NCBI GenBank assembly: GCA_042862465.1
Contig: JASTVH010000009.1
Span: 1-64,000, forward strand
DNA: 64,000 nucleotides
Source: JASTVH01 sp042862465
GTDB taxonomy: Bacteria; Pseudomonadota; Gammaproteobacteria; Pseudomonadales; Oleiphilaceae
Reading direction: 5' to 3'
Below the pieces are notes generated by a model. It was not told where the DNA came from, did not search any database, and was given only the letters and a program-made list of their open reading frames with translations. Shown piece after piece: positions 32,520-40,592 of this stretch. Position numbers and translations under genes: made by a program. Each line of letters starts with the position of its first letter. Within the stretch, counting starts at the first letter, position 1.

Positions 32520-33437
32520 TCAGCCCCGGGGATGGTGGGCCGCGTGCAGGTCGCGCAGGCGCTGGCGTGCGACATGGGTGTAGATCTGGGTGGTGGAGAG
32601 ATCACTGTGCCCCAGCAGCAGCTGGACCACCCGCAAATCGGCGCCATGATTGAGCAGATGGGTCGCGAACGCATGGCGCAGGGTGTGCGGGGACAGCGGC
32701 TTCGAGATACCAGCCTGACGGGCATGACGCTTGATCCGGTACCAGAAGGCCTGACGGGTCATGGGATCGCCGCCGCGCCCTGGGAACAGGGCATCCGAAG
32801 GCACGCCTTTTAACAGAACCGGGCGGGCGCGGCCGACGTAGCGTTCGATCCAGGCCAGCGCCTCCTCACCCAGCGGAACCAGACGCTCCTTGCTGCCCTT
32901 CCCCATCACACGCACCACACCCTGCCGCAGGTTCACCTGTGACAGGGTGAGTCCCACCAGCTCGGAGACCCGCAGACCACAGCCATACAGCACTTCCAGC
33001 ATGGTGCGATCACGCAGGTCCACCGGCTCCTCGATATTGGGCGCCGCCAACAGGGCCTCCACATCGGCTTCCGAGAGGTCATCGGGCAGCTTGCGCCGGG
33101 TACGGGGACTGTCGACTTTCAGCGTCGGATCCTGGGCGATCAGTTTTTCCCGCAGGAGATAGCGGTAAAAGCGCCGGAGGCAGGAGAGTCGCCGGGCCGC
33201 TGTGCTCGCCTTGTCGCCGCGCGCCAGGGCATCAGAGAGGTAATGCAGGATCTGCTCGCGGGAAACCCCGACCAGGCTGCTGCCCCGGTGCTTTTTGGCC
33301 AGCCACCGGGCAAACCCCTGGAGGTCCGACGCGTAGGAATTACGGGTACTGTCACTGAGACCGAACTCCAGCCAGAGCACATCGCAGAAACGTTCGATGA
33401 GGTCAGTATCCGGGGGAAGCGGCGGGGCGGCAGTCAT
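32520..33437 (-). CDS. xerD: Site-specific tyrosine recombinase XerD
   Basis: XerD with XerC resolves chromosome dimers at dif under FtsK control. From the ATG at 33437 the protein is 305 aa. Catalytic residues are in YGCGLRVSELVGL (Arg), HTLRHAFATHLL (His, Arg), LLGHSDLSTTQIYTHV (His, Tyr). No integron-type insertion is present, which distinguishes it from intI. A longer in-frame start adds 21 residues without similarity. The ribosome binding site is weak at either start. Confidence 0.95.
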   Translation of the reverse strand: MTAAPPLPPDTDLIERFCDVLWLEFGLSDSTRNSYASDLQGFARWLAKKHRGSSLVGVSREQILHYLSDALARGDKASTAARRLSCLRRFYRYLLREKLIAQDPTLKVDSPRTRRKLPDDLSEADVEALLAAPNIEEPVDLRDRTMLEVLYGCGLRVSELVGLTLSQVNLRQGVVRVMGKGSKERLVPLGEEALAWIERYVGRARPVLLKGVPSDALFPGRGGDPMTRQAFWYRIKRHARQAGISKPLSPHTLRHAFATHLLNHGADLRVVQLLLGHSDLSTTQIYTHVARQRLRDLHAAHHPRG

Positions 33438-33561
33438 TATGGGTGTATAGGGAACCATCGGTGGGTGAATCAGACGTCCGACGCCGGACGAAATAAGCAT
33501 AGGTTATTGCCGGAGGGGTGCAAAGCCTGGAGGGCAGGCGTGAATTTGCCGCCCCGGAACG

Positions 33562-33593
33562 AAAAACGGGCAGCACTGGGGCCGCCCGTTTTT
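33562..33593 (-). terminator. Terminator of the rpsP-rimM-trmD-rplS operon
   Basis: AAAAACGGGC and GCCCGTTTTT flank a 12-base loop. It has A and T tracts on both sides, so it may act in both directions. It lies 45 bases after the rplS stop codon. Confidence 0.85.
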
Positions 33594-33638
33594 CTCGCAA
33601 GACTGCAATGGCGTGCGGGCCTAAGCCCACGACATTGC

Positions 33639-33995
33639 TTAGCCCAGCTTTTCCTTGATCCGCGCTGCCTTGCCGGACAGATCGCGCAGGTAGTACAGCT
33701 TCGCCTGGCGCACGTCACCGCGACGCTTGACGGAAATGCTGTCGATCAGACGGCTGTGCGACTGGAAAGTCCGCTCAACACCGACGCCGTAAGAAACCTT
33801 ACGTACGGTGAAAGAAGAGTTCAGCCCCCGGTTGCGCTTGCCAATGACAACGCCTTCGAACGCCTGCAGACGCTCCCGGTTACCCTCTGTTACCCGAACC
33901 TGGACGACCACAGTATCTCCGGGACCAAATTCCGGGACCTCTTTGGTCATCTGTTCGGCTTCAAGTTCACTGATGATACTGTTTTTGCCGCTCAT
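33639..33995 (-). CDS. rplS: 50S ribosomal protein L19
   Basis: L19 sits at the 30S-50S interface. The 118-aa sequence has the family core FGPGDTVVVQVRVTEGNRER, FEGVVIGKRNRGLNSSFTVRK and SIEVKRRGDVRQAKLYYLR-like end. Last gene of the rpsP-rimM-trmD-rplS operon, followed by a strong terminator. Confidence 0.97.
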   Translation of the reverse strand: MSGKNSIISELEAEQMTKEVPEFGPGDTVVVQVRVTEGNRERLQAFEGVVIGKRNRGLNSSFTVRKVSYGVGVERTFQSHSRLIDSISVKRRGDVRQAKLYYLRDLSGKAARIKEKLG

Positions 33996-34019
33996 CGTTC
34001 GCTCCTAAACACCCAACCG

Positions 34020-34778
34020 TTAATGCCCCGTCGGTCCGGAAGCACCACTTTCAAGAATGAATTCATCCAACAACGTCCGCTCTTCCTCGCTAAGCTCACG
34101 CTTTTCCAGAAGATCCGGGCGTCGCAACCAAGTCCTGCCCAGCGCCTGCTTGTGCCGCCAGCGCCTTATTTCGGCATGGTTACCGCCCAGCAACACCGGC
34201 GGTACCGATTGCCCTTCGTACTGTTCCGGCCGCGTGTAGTGCGGGCAGTCCAGCAAGCCATCCGCGAAGGAATCCTGTTCCGCGGACTGATCGTGCCCCA
34301 AGGCTCCGGGCAACAATCGCGTGACCGCGTCGATGACGACCATCGCGGCCAGTTCGCCCCCGCTGAGAACAAAATCCCCCAGCGAGATCTCTTCATCGAT
34401 TTCGCGCTCGATCAGACGCTCATCCACGCCTTCATAGCGCCCGGCGACCAGCAAAAGCCTTTCCCGGTTCGCCAGCTCCCTGACCTTGTCCTGAGTCAGA
34501 GGCGCCCCTTGCGGTGACAGGTAGACCCGATGTACCGGCCCACCTGCTGCGGCTTTCGCCGCATCGATCGCATCCCGCAGGGGCTGGATCTTCATCAGCA
34601 TGCCGGGGCCGCCGCCGTAAGGTCGGTCGTCCACCGTGCGATGACGATCGTGGGTAAAATCCCGGGGATTCCAGTAATCCACCGAGAGCACACCCTCTCG
34701 CACGGCCCTGCCGACCACCCCGTATTCGGTGACGGCCTGAACCATGTCCGGGAACAGAGTAACCGCGCCAATCCACAT
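34020..34778 (-). CDS. trmD: tRNA (guanine37-N1)-methyltransferase TrmD
   Basis: TrmD methylates G37 next to the anticodon and prevents +1 frameshifting. The SPOUT-fold trefoil-knot motifs are LLVAGRYEGVDERL and GDFVLSGGELAAMVVID. The N-terminus has the usual VTLFPDMVQAV, and the end of the catalytic domain carries PHYTRPEQYEG. 252 aa. It starts 6 bases after the rimM stop. Confidence 0.97.
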   Translation of the reverse strand: MWIGAVTLFPDMVQAVTEYGVVGRAVREGVLSVDYWNPRDFTHDRHRTVDDRPYGGGPGMLMKIQPLRDAIDAAKAAAGGPVHRVYLSPQGAPLTQDKVRELANRERLLLVAGRYEGVDERLIEREIDEEISLGDFVLSGGELAAMVVIDAVTRLLPGALGHDQSAEQDSFADGLLDCPHYTRPEQYEGQSVPPVLLGGNHAEIRRWRHKQALGRTWLRRPDLLEKRELSEEERTLLDEFILESGASGPTGH

Positions 34779-34784
34779 CCGGCG

Positions 34785-35312
34785 CTAAAACTCCGGGTCC
34801 CAGTCAACCACGATCAACCCCGCCTGCAAGTCGATGTTTTTCACGACATCGTCCGGCAGGTAGGGCACCAGGCGTTCCCGATCGTCGATGCTGTCACCGT
34901 CCGGCCGAACCACCAAAACGTCGTTCGACCCGGTTTCCATCAGATGATGGACCCGGCCCAGCCGCTGACCTTGCGGGGTTTCCACCCGCAAGCCCTCAAG
35001 CTGATACCAGTAATATTCGCCTTCCGGCAAAGCCGGCAATTCCTCGGCCGCCACCAGGATGTCGGCACCGCAATAAGCGGCCGCCTGGTCGCGATCAGTG
35101 ACGCCCTCGAACAGGGCAATCAGGCCCTTGCCGTGACGCTTGCCCTCCACCAGTTTTACCGGCACTTGTTTACCGGCCTGGCGCAGAGTCCACTGCTTGT
35201 ATCCGAAGATATTGTCTAAGGGGTCCGTGAAGGAATAGACCTTGACCCATCCCTTGACCCCAAAAACCGAGGTGACCCGGCCGAGCACGGTTTGCTGTTG
35301 CTCTGACGCCAT
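34785..35312 (-). CDS. rimM: 16S rRNA processing protein RimM
   Basis: RimM assists 30S head maturation and binds S19. An N-terminal RimM domain (LGRVTSVFGVKGWVKVYSFTD) and a C-terminal PRC barrel (EYYWYQLEGL to VVDWDPEF) are clear. 175 aa. The ATG at 35312 is preferred over an immediately preceding TTG. Confidence 0.95.
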   Translation of the reverse strand: MASEQQQTVLGRVTSVFGVKGWVKVYSFTDPLDNIFGYKQWTLRQAGKQVPVKLVEGKRHGKGLIALFEGVTDRDQAAAYCGADILVAAEELPALPEGEYYWYQLEGLRVETPQGQRLGRVHHLMETGSNDVLVVRPDGDSIDDRERLVPYLPDDVVKNIDLQAGLIVVDWDPEF

Positions 35313-35333
35313 CAATACACCCCGGCCTGTCGC

Positions 35334-35579
35334 TTACTGACCAGCCGCTTCCTTGAGCAGCTTGGCCACGCGCTCACTGGTCTGTGCGCCTTGCTCCAGC
35401 CAGTACTGGGCGCGCTCTGTATCGACCCGCAGACGTTCTTCCTGACCACGCGCAACCGGGTTAAAAAAGCCCAGACGCTCGATGAAACGACCGTCGCGAG
35501 ATCTGCGACTGTCAGTCACCGCCACGTGATAGAAAGGACGCTTCTTGGAGCCGCCACGTGCCAAACGGATAGTTACCAT
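35334..35579 (-). CDS. rpsP: 30S ribosomal protein S16
   Basis: The 81-aa protein begins MVTIRLARGGSKKRPFYHVA with DSRRSRDGRFIERLGFFNP, the S16 signature. The 10-residue upstream extension is rejected because the family always starts at this methionine. First gene of the operon with rimM, trmD and rplS. Confidence 0.97.
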   Translation of the reverse strand: MVTIRLARGGSKKRPFYHVAVTDSRRSRDGRFIERLGFFNPVARGQEERLRVDTERAQYWLEQGAQTSERVAKLLKEAAGQ

Positions 35580-35731
35580 TTCGAGCTGTATCCTGTTCTG
35601 TGAAACCAACTTACCCCAGTGAAGGCACTGAAACCGCCTAGGTCCGCGATGCCTCGCATCGCCGCTCTTCCTGGGGGCGAGTACACCCGCCGGACTCGGC
35701 TCATAGGCGGGCCGCCTTCGAAAGGGCCGCT

Positions 35732-35760
35732 ATTCTACGTGAAAAACCTGGAATTGAAAA
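35732..35760 (-). promoter_or_regulatory. rpsP operon promoter
   Basis: On the minus strand TTTTCA (35755-35760), a 17-base spacer and TAGAAT (35732-35737) are followed by AGCGGCC. The GC-rich discriminator is typical of growth-rate and stringently controlled ribosomal promoters. Confidence 0.55.
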
Positions 35761-35767
35761 CACTTCT

Positions 35768-35798
35768 CTTGCGCCACTGAAAAAAGCCGTGGCGCAAG
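35768..35798 (-). terminator. Inverted repeat after ffh (possible terminator)
   Basis: Perfect 10-bp arms CTTGCGCCAC and GTGGCGCAAG with an 11-base loop containing T6. It begins five bases after the ffh stop region on the minus strand. No T-tract follows directly, so termination may be partial; it sits just upstream of the rpsP promoter. Confidence 0.5.
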
Positions 35799-35802
35799 CG
35801 TG

Positions 35803-37206
35803 CTACATGCGCCCAAACGGCGGCATACCGCCGCCTCCGGGGCCACCCGGACCGCCGCCAGGCGGCATCATACCCTTCATGCCGCGCATCATGTTGGCCA
35901 TACCGCCTTTCTTGCCGAACTTCTTCATCATCTTCTGCATCTGCTTGTGCTGCTTGAGCAGACGATTGACGTCCTGGATCTGGGTCCCGGAACCGGAGGC
36001 GATACGGCGCTTGCGGGAATTGTTGATGACGTCCGGGTAACGACGCTCCTGTGGCGTCATGGAGCAGATGATCGCCTCCAGGCGCCCCATGGACTTGTCA
36101 TTGACCTGCTGCTCGGCCATCTGCTTCATCTGTCCCATACCCGGCAGCTTGTCCATCAGGCTGGCAATCCCACCCATCTGCTTCATTTGCTGCAGCTGGT
36201 CCCGGAAATCGTTCAGATCAAAGCTTTTGCCCTTCTTGATCTTCTTGGTGAGCTTCTCGGCCTTCTTGTGGTCGAGTTTGCGCTCGGCCTCCTCAATCAG
36301 GGAGAGCACATCGCCCATACCCAGAATACGCGAGGCAACCCGCTCGGGGTGGAACGGCTCCAGCGCGTCGGTCTTCTCACCAATCCCCAGGAACTTGATC
36401 GGCTTGCCGGTAATATGACGCACCGACAGGGCCGCACCGCCCCGGGCGTCACCGTCGGTCTTGGTTAGAACGACGCCGGTCAGCTCCAGGGCATCGTTGA
36501 AGGCCTTGGCGGTATTGGCCGCATCCTGACCGGTCATGGCGTCGACGGTGAAGAGCGTCTCGATGGGCTTGATCCGCTCATGCAGGCGGCGAATCTCACC
36601 CATCATGGTTTCATCGACGTGCAGGCGACCGGCGGTATCGACGATCAGAACGTCCGCAAACTGTTTCCGGGCCGCCTCGATGGCGCCCTCGGCGATGGCC
36701 ACCGGATCCTGATCCGCCTGACTGGGATGGAACTTGACGCCCACCTCCGAGGCCAGCGTCTCCAGCTGACGGATCGCGGCCGGACGGTAAACGTCGGCAC
36801 TCACCACCATCACGGACTTCTTCTTGCGCTCCTTGAGGTAGCGGGCGAGCTTGGCCACCGTGGTGGTCTTACCGGCACCCTGCAGGCCCGCCATCATGAT
36901 GACCGCGGGCGGCTTGGTGGCCAGATTGAGATCTTCGTTAGCCTTGCCCATGACCCTTTCGAGTTCGGTCTGGACAATCTTGACGAACACCTGCCCCGGG
37001 GTCAGGCTGCGCTGCACTTCCTGGCCCACGGCCCGTTGCCGCACGCCTTCGATGAAATCCTTCACCACCGGCAGGGCAACGTCGGCCTCCAGAAGCGCCA
37101 TGCGCACTTCGCGCAGGGTTTCCTTGATATTGTCGTCGGTCAGTTTCGCTTGGCCGGTAATCTTGCGCAGACTACCGGAGAGTCGGTCCTGTAGATTCTC
37201 AAACAT
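35803..37206 (-). CDS. ffh: Signal recognition particle protein Ffh
   Basis: Ffh binds 4.5S RNA and signal sequences and targets ribosomes to FtsY. The NG domain has GLQGAGKTTTVAKLARYL (about 104-121), DTAGRLHVD and TKTDGDARGG; the methionine-rich M domain spans about 300-440. The C-terminal tail is unusually glycine/proline-rich (GGPGGPGGGGMPPFGRM). 467 aa. Confidence 0.97.
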   Translation of the reverse strand: MFENLQDRLSGSLRKITGQAKLTDDNIKETLREVRMALLEADVALPVVKDFIEGVRQRAVGQEVQRSLTPGQVFVKIVQTELERVMGKANEDLNLATKPPAVIMMAGLQGAGKTTTVAKLARYLKERKKKSVMVVSADVYRPAAIRQLETLASEVGVKFHPSQADQDPVAIAEGAIEAARKQFADVLIVDTAGRLHVDETMMGEIRRLHERIKPIETLFTVDAMTGQDAANTAKAFNDALELTGVVLTKTDGDARGGAALSVRHITGKPIKFLGIGEKTDALEPFHPERVASRILGMGDVLSLIEEAERKLDHKKAEKLTKKIKKGKSFDLNDFRDQLQQMKQMGGIASLMDKLPGMGQMKQMAEQQVNDKSMGRLEAIICSMTPQERRYPDVINNSRKRRIASGSGTQIQDVNRLLKQHKQMQKMMKKFGKKGGMANMMRGMKGMMPPGGGPGGPGGGGMPPFGRM

Positions 37207-37288
37207 GCGGGCTCAGCTATTTGATCGCGTTGGGCGCAGACAGTGCCAGAGCGCCCAAAAGAATTGATTGAGATTGCATAATCCGCCC

Positions 37289-37294
37289 ATTATA
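37289..37294 (-). promoter_or_regulatory. -10 box of the ffh promoter
   Basis: A perfect TATAAT on the minus strand, 83 bases before the ffh ATG; the -35 is poor (GTGTCA at 15-base spacing). Confidence 0.5.
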
Positions 37295-37400
37295 ACCAGA
37301 CTATGGCGCTGACACGAAGCGGCGCCGTAATTTATCCATGGACGCCTGCCTCCTTATTATATGGACTTCCTTTGGAAAGTGTTTCGGGTAAACACGCAGA

Positions 37401-38213
37401 ATGGGCATTCTGATCCTCGCTGTCACCACGCTTTTGCTGTACTGCCTGGCCACGGCACTGCAGGCACTTGTCTTCAGGGGCAAACTTCCGCCGCAACGGA
37501 AACTCAATCTGCTGCTGGGTTCATTGGCCGTTATTTCCCACGGCGCCCTGACCTGGACCATGATCTGGCAGAACCACGCCCTGCATCTGGGCTTCTTTCC
37601 TACCTCGGTGCTGATTGCCGCGCTCATTGTCGCCTTTCTGGTCATCCTGGCGTGGCGGCGCCCGGTCCATAACCTGTTCCTCGTGGCCTACCCGCTGGCC
37701 ATCGTTGTCATCATCGCCGGCCTGATCTTCCACGCGCCGCCGGATGTCTATAAAAAGGTCTCTGTTGGCCTGCTTGCTCACATCACGCTCTCGGTGACCG
37801 CCTACAGCCTGTTTTCCCTGGCAGCGTTCCAGGCAGCCCTCCTGCTACTGCAGGACCATCAGCTGCGGACCAACTACAACAGCCTACTGATCCGCAATCT
37901 GCCGCCCTTGCAGACCATGGAGTCCCTGTTGTTCGACCTGGTCTGGAGTGGCCTGATCCTGCTGACCCTGGCGATCGTCAGCGGCGCACTCTTCATGGAA
38001 GACATGTTCGCCCAGCATCTGGTCCACAAGACGGTTTTCTCGTTGCTGGCATGGGTGGTATTTGCCGGCCTTCTGGCCGGTCGGCAGATCAAGGGCTGGC
38101 GGGGCGCCACGGCCAGCCGCTGGACACTCTCTGGCTGCGCACTGCTGATGCTGGGATTCTATGGCAGCAAGCTGGTGCTGGAGCTGATCCTGAAGACCCC
38201 TCACGCGCCCTGA
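37401..38213 (+). CDS. Cytochrome c assembly-type membrane protein YpjD (CcsA/HemX-like)
   Basis: A 270-aa inner-membrane protein with about eight transmembrane helices and conserved histidine positions (SHGALTWTM, LLAHITLSVTAYSLF, HKTVFSLLAWVVF). It belongs to the CcsA/CcmF/HemX superfamily and occupies the conserved place next to ffh and divergent from it, as YpjD in pseudomonads and E. coli. A role in haem handling is inferred from the family; the exact function is not established. Confidence 0.85.
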   Translation: MGILILAVTTLLLYCLATALQALVFRGKLPPQRKLNLLLGSLAVISHGALTWTMIWQNHALHLGFFPTSVLIAALIVAFLVILAWRRPVHNLFLVAYPLAIVVIIAGLIFHAPPDVYKKVSVGLLAHITLSVTAYSLFSLAAFQAALLLLQDHQLRTNYNSLLIRNLPPLQTMESLLFDLVWSGLILLTLAIVSGALFMEDMFAQHLVHKTVFSLLAWVVFAGLLAGRQIKGWRGATASRWTLSGCALLMLGFYGSKLVLELILKTPHAP

Positions 38214-38346
38214 GGCGTCCCGCCCCGCGAGCATCCGGGGCCAGTCACAGGCGCTCGAAGGTCCGAGTTTTTGCGGACAGCTTGACTTGCCTCCGCCCAG
38301 CCCCTAGATTGCCCGTTATCTCCCCGCAATACAGGATTACCGCTTC

Positions 38347-39627
38347 TTGAACGACGCGTCGTTATCCACGCTGTTCATCGCCCTGATCATCCTTCTCGTC
38401 CTGTCCGCTTTCTTCTCCGGCTCCGAAACGGGGATGATGTCGCTGAACCGGTACCGCCTCAAACACCTGAGCAAAACCGGCCATCGCGGCGCACGCCGGG
38501 CCAGCCGACTGCTGGAACGGACCGACCAGCTGATTGGCGTCATCCTGATCGGCAACAACTTCGTCAACATCCTGGCCTCGGCCCTGGCGACGGTCATTGC
38601 CATTCGCCTGTGGGGGGATGCCGGGATTGCCATTGCCACCACCCTGTTGACCATCGCCATCCTGATTTTCTCGGAAGTGACGCCGAAGACACTGGCCGCC
38701 CTATTTCCCGAGCGCATCGCCTTTCCGGCCTCCTATGTTCTGGCCCCCCTCCTCAGAGCGCTCTATCCGGTGGTCTGGACAGTCAACCTGGTTACCAACA
38801 ACCTGATCAGACTGCTCGGGGTGTCCACCAAGGACGCCAGCAGCGATCACCTCAGCCGCGAAGAACTGCGCACCCTGGTCAACGAATCCGGTGCCCTCAT
38901 TCCCAAGAAGCACCAGGACATGCTGATCAGCATCCTCGACCTGGAAAAGGTGACCGTGAACGACATCATGGTACCCCGCAATGAAGTGGTCGGGCTCGAT
39001 CTGGAACACGATCTCGACGACATCCTGCGTCAACTGCGCACCAGCCAGCATACGCGCCTACCGGTGTACAAGGGCGATATCAACAACATGCTAGGCATCC
39101 TGCACCTTCGTAACACCAGCCGCCTGCTGCAGGAAGAGGAGCTGAACAAGGCCATGCTCATGCAGCTGTGTCGGGAGCCGTACTTTATTCCCGAAAGCAC
39201 GCCACTCAATACCCAGCTAATCAATTTCCAGAAAGCCAAGCGCCGGATCGGTATCGTGGTGGACGAATACGGTGACGTCCTGGGAATTGCTACCCTCGAG
39301 GACATCCTCGAGGAGATTGTGGGGGAATTCACCACCGATTACGCCGCCACCAGCAGCCCGGATATCATGCCGCAGGACGATGGCACCTATATCATCGACG
39401 GCTCTACCCATATCCGAGTGATCAACAAAACCCTGGGCTGGCAGCTGCCCACCAATGGTCCCAAAACGCTCAACGGCCTGATCACGGAAACCCTGGAATC
39501 GATTCCGGAAAACAACATCTGCCTGCGGGCCGAGGGCGTTCGCATCGAGACTCTCCAGATCAAGGACAACGTGGTTCGCGCCGCCAAGGTGCACCCGCCA
39601 ATCAAACGGACGGCCCGAGCCCAGTAG
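38347..39627 (+). CDS. corB: CNNM/CorB-CorC family transporter
   Basis: A 426-aa membrane protein: N-terminal DUF21 transmembrane domain (about 5-190, opening FSGSETGMMSLNRYRLKHL), tandem CBS domains (about 205-330, VNDIMVPRNEVVGLD) and a C-terminal CorC/HlyC domain (DGTYIIDGSTHIR). Related proteins are implicated in magnesium homeostasis. The start is TTG at 38347, which keeps the full first helix; the next ATG would delete it. Position after ypjD is conserved. Confidence 0.88.
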   Translation: MNDASLSTLFIALIILLVLSAFFSGSETGMMSLNRYRLKHLSKTGHRGARRASRLLERTDQLIGVILIGNNFVNILASALATVIAIRLWGDAGIAIATTLLTIAILIFSEVTPKTLAALFPERIAFPASYVLAPLLRALYPVVWTVNLVTNNLIRLLGVSTKDASSDHLSREELRTLVNESGALIPKKHQDMLISILDLEKVTVNDIMVPRNEVVGLDLEHDLDDILRQLRTSQHTRLPVYKGDINNMLGILHLRNTSRLLQEEELNKAMLMQLCREPYFIPESTPLNTQLINFQKAKRRIGIVVDEYGDVLGIATLEDILEEIVGEFTTDYAATSSPDIMPQDDGTYIIDGSTHIRVINKTLGWQLPTNGPKTLNGLITETLESIPENNICLRAEGVRIETLQIKDNVVRAAKVHPPIKRTARAQ

Positions 39628-39753
39628 ACTTTTTGGTTATAAAAGACACTGGCATATAAGATCAAATTTTAACCATTTTCTTGACCGATATCATGGACCT
39701 CTCCGAGACTGTCATTGGGGTAGACCCCAAAACAATAAAGAGGAGAACTATCC

Positions 39754-40356
39754 ATGAGCCTCGGACATACGTTCGGCCTGCTGTCCCATCCCGACCAGGA
39801 ATGGGAGAAGATCCGGAAAGACTCCGAATCCGTTTCCAAGCTTTATTTCACCCATGTACTGCTGTTGGCGCTGGTTCCGGCCATTGCCGGGTTCTACGGC
39901 ACCACGCGCGTCGGCTGGCAAGTGGGTGATGGGCAACTGATCACACTGACGAACGCCAGTGCCCTGCAGCTTTGCGTGCTCTTTTATGCGGCCATGCTGG
40001 CCGGCATTTACATCATTGGGCGTTTCATCGACTTCTTCGCCGCTACCTATGGCGTTCGAGACGAGAACCCACGTGGCGTGGTACTGGCCGCCTACACGGC
40101 TACGCCCATGTTCATCCTCGGGGTGATCGCCATCTACCCCAACGTCTGGGTCAACATGCTGGTCGGCCTGATTGCCGTGGCCTATTCCGTCTACCTGCTC
40201 TATGAGGGCCTCCCCATTCTGATGCGCATCCCGCCGGAGCGCGGCTTCATGTTCGCCACCTCGGTGCTGACTGTGGGCCTGGTCATGCTGGTCGGCCTGC
40301 TGGCCATCAGTGTCGTGATCTGGAGCATGGGCATCGGACCGGTCTATACGAGCTAG
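39754..40356 (+). CDS. YIP1 family membrane protein
   Basis: A 200-aa protein with five predicted transmembrane helices between residues 30 and 195, following a short cytosolic start (LSHPDQEWEKIRKDS) that is typical of bacterial YIP1-domain proteins. Function unknown. AAGAGGAGA lies 8 bases before the ATG. Its leader has a small hairpin GGGGT-AGA-CCCC. It is followed by a strong GC hairpin at 40371. Confidence 0.85.
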   Translation: MSLGHTFGLLSHPDQEWEKIRKDSESVSKLYFTHVLLLALVPAIAGFYGTTRVGWQVGDGQLITLTNASALQLCVLFYAAMLAGIYIIGRFIDFFAATYGVRDENPRGVVLAAYTATPMFILGVIAIYPNVWVNMLVGLIAVAYSVYLLYEGLPILMRIPPERGFMFATSVLTVGLVMLVGLLAISVVIWSMGIGPVYTS

Positions 40357-40370
40357 CCCCAGGCAATGTT

Positions 40371-40392
40371 CGGCGCCGCAAAGGCGGCGCCG
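40371..40392 (+). terminator. GC-rich hairpin after the YIP1 gene
   Basis: A 9-bp perfect stem CGGCGCCGC-AAAG-GCGGCGCCG begins 15 bases after the stop codon. No T-tract follows; it may be a pausing or mRNA-end element. The remaining 200 bases before the next gene are unusually AT-rich and probably hold the DUF1631 promoter. Confidence 0.45.
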
Positions 40393-40592
40393 TAATGCCC
40401 TCTCCACAACGCCCTCCTGCCGACCACCCCAATCACTTTCATTACCAAACGGCAATCCAGGTTTAGTTATTTTTTGTGATTTTGGTATTCCGTTTGTACA
40501 ATTAAAATGAGATATGCTCTAACACCATAATAACGATACCCGCTGCCCTGCTCGGTAAAGGGACAGGTTGAGATTTTTCTACGGAGTCGGTC

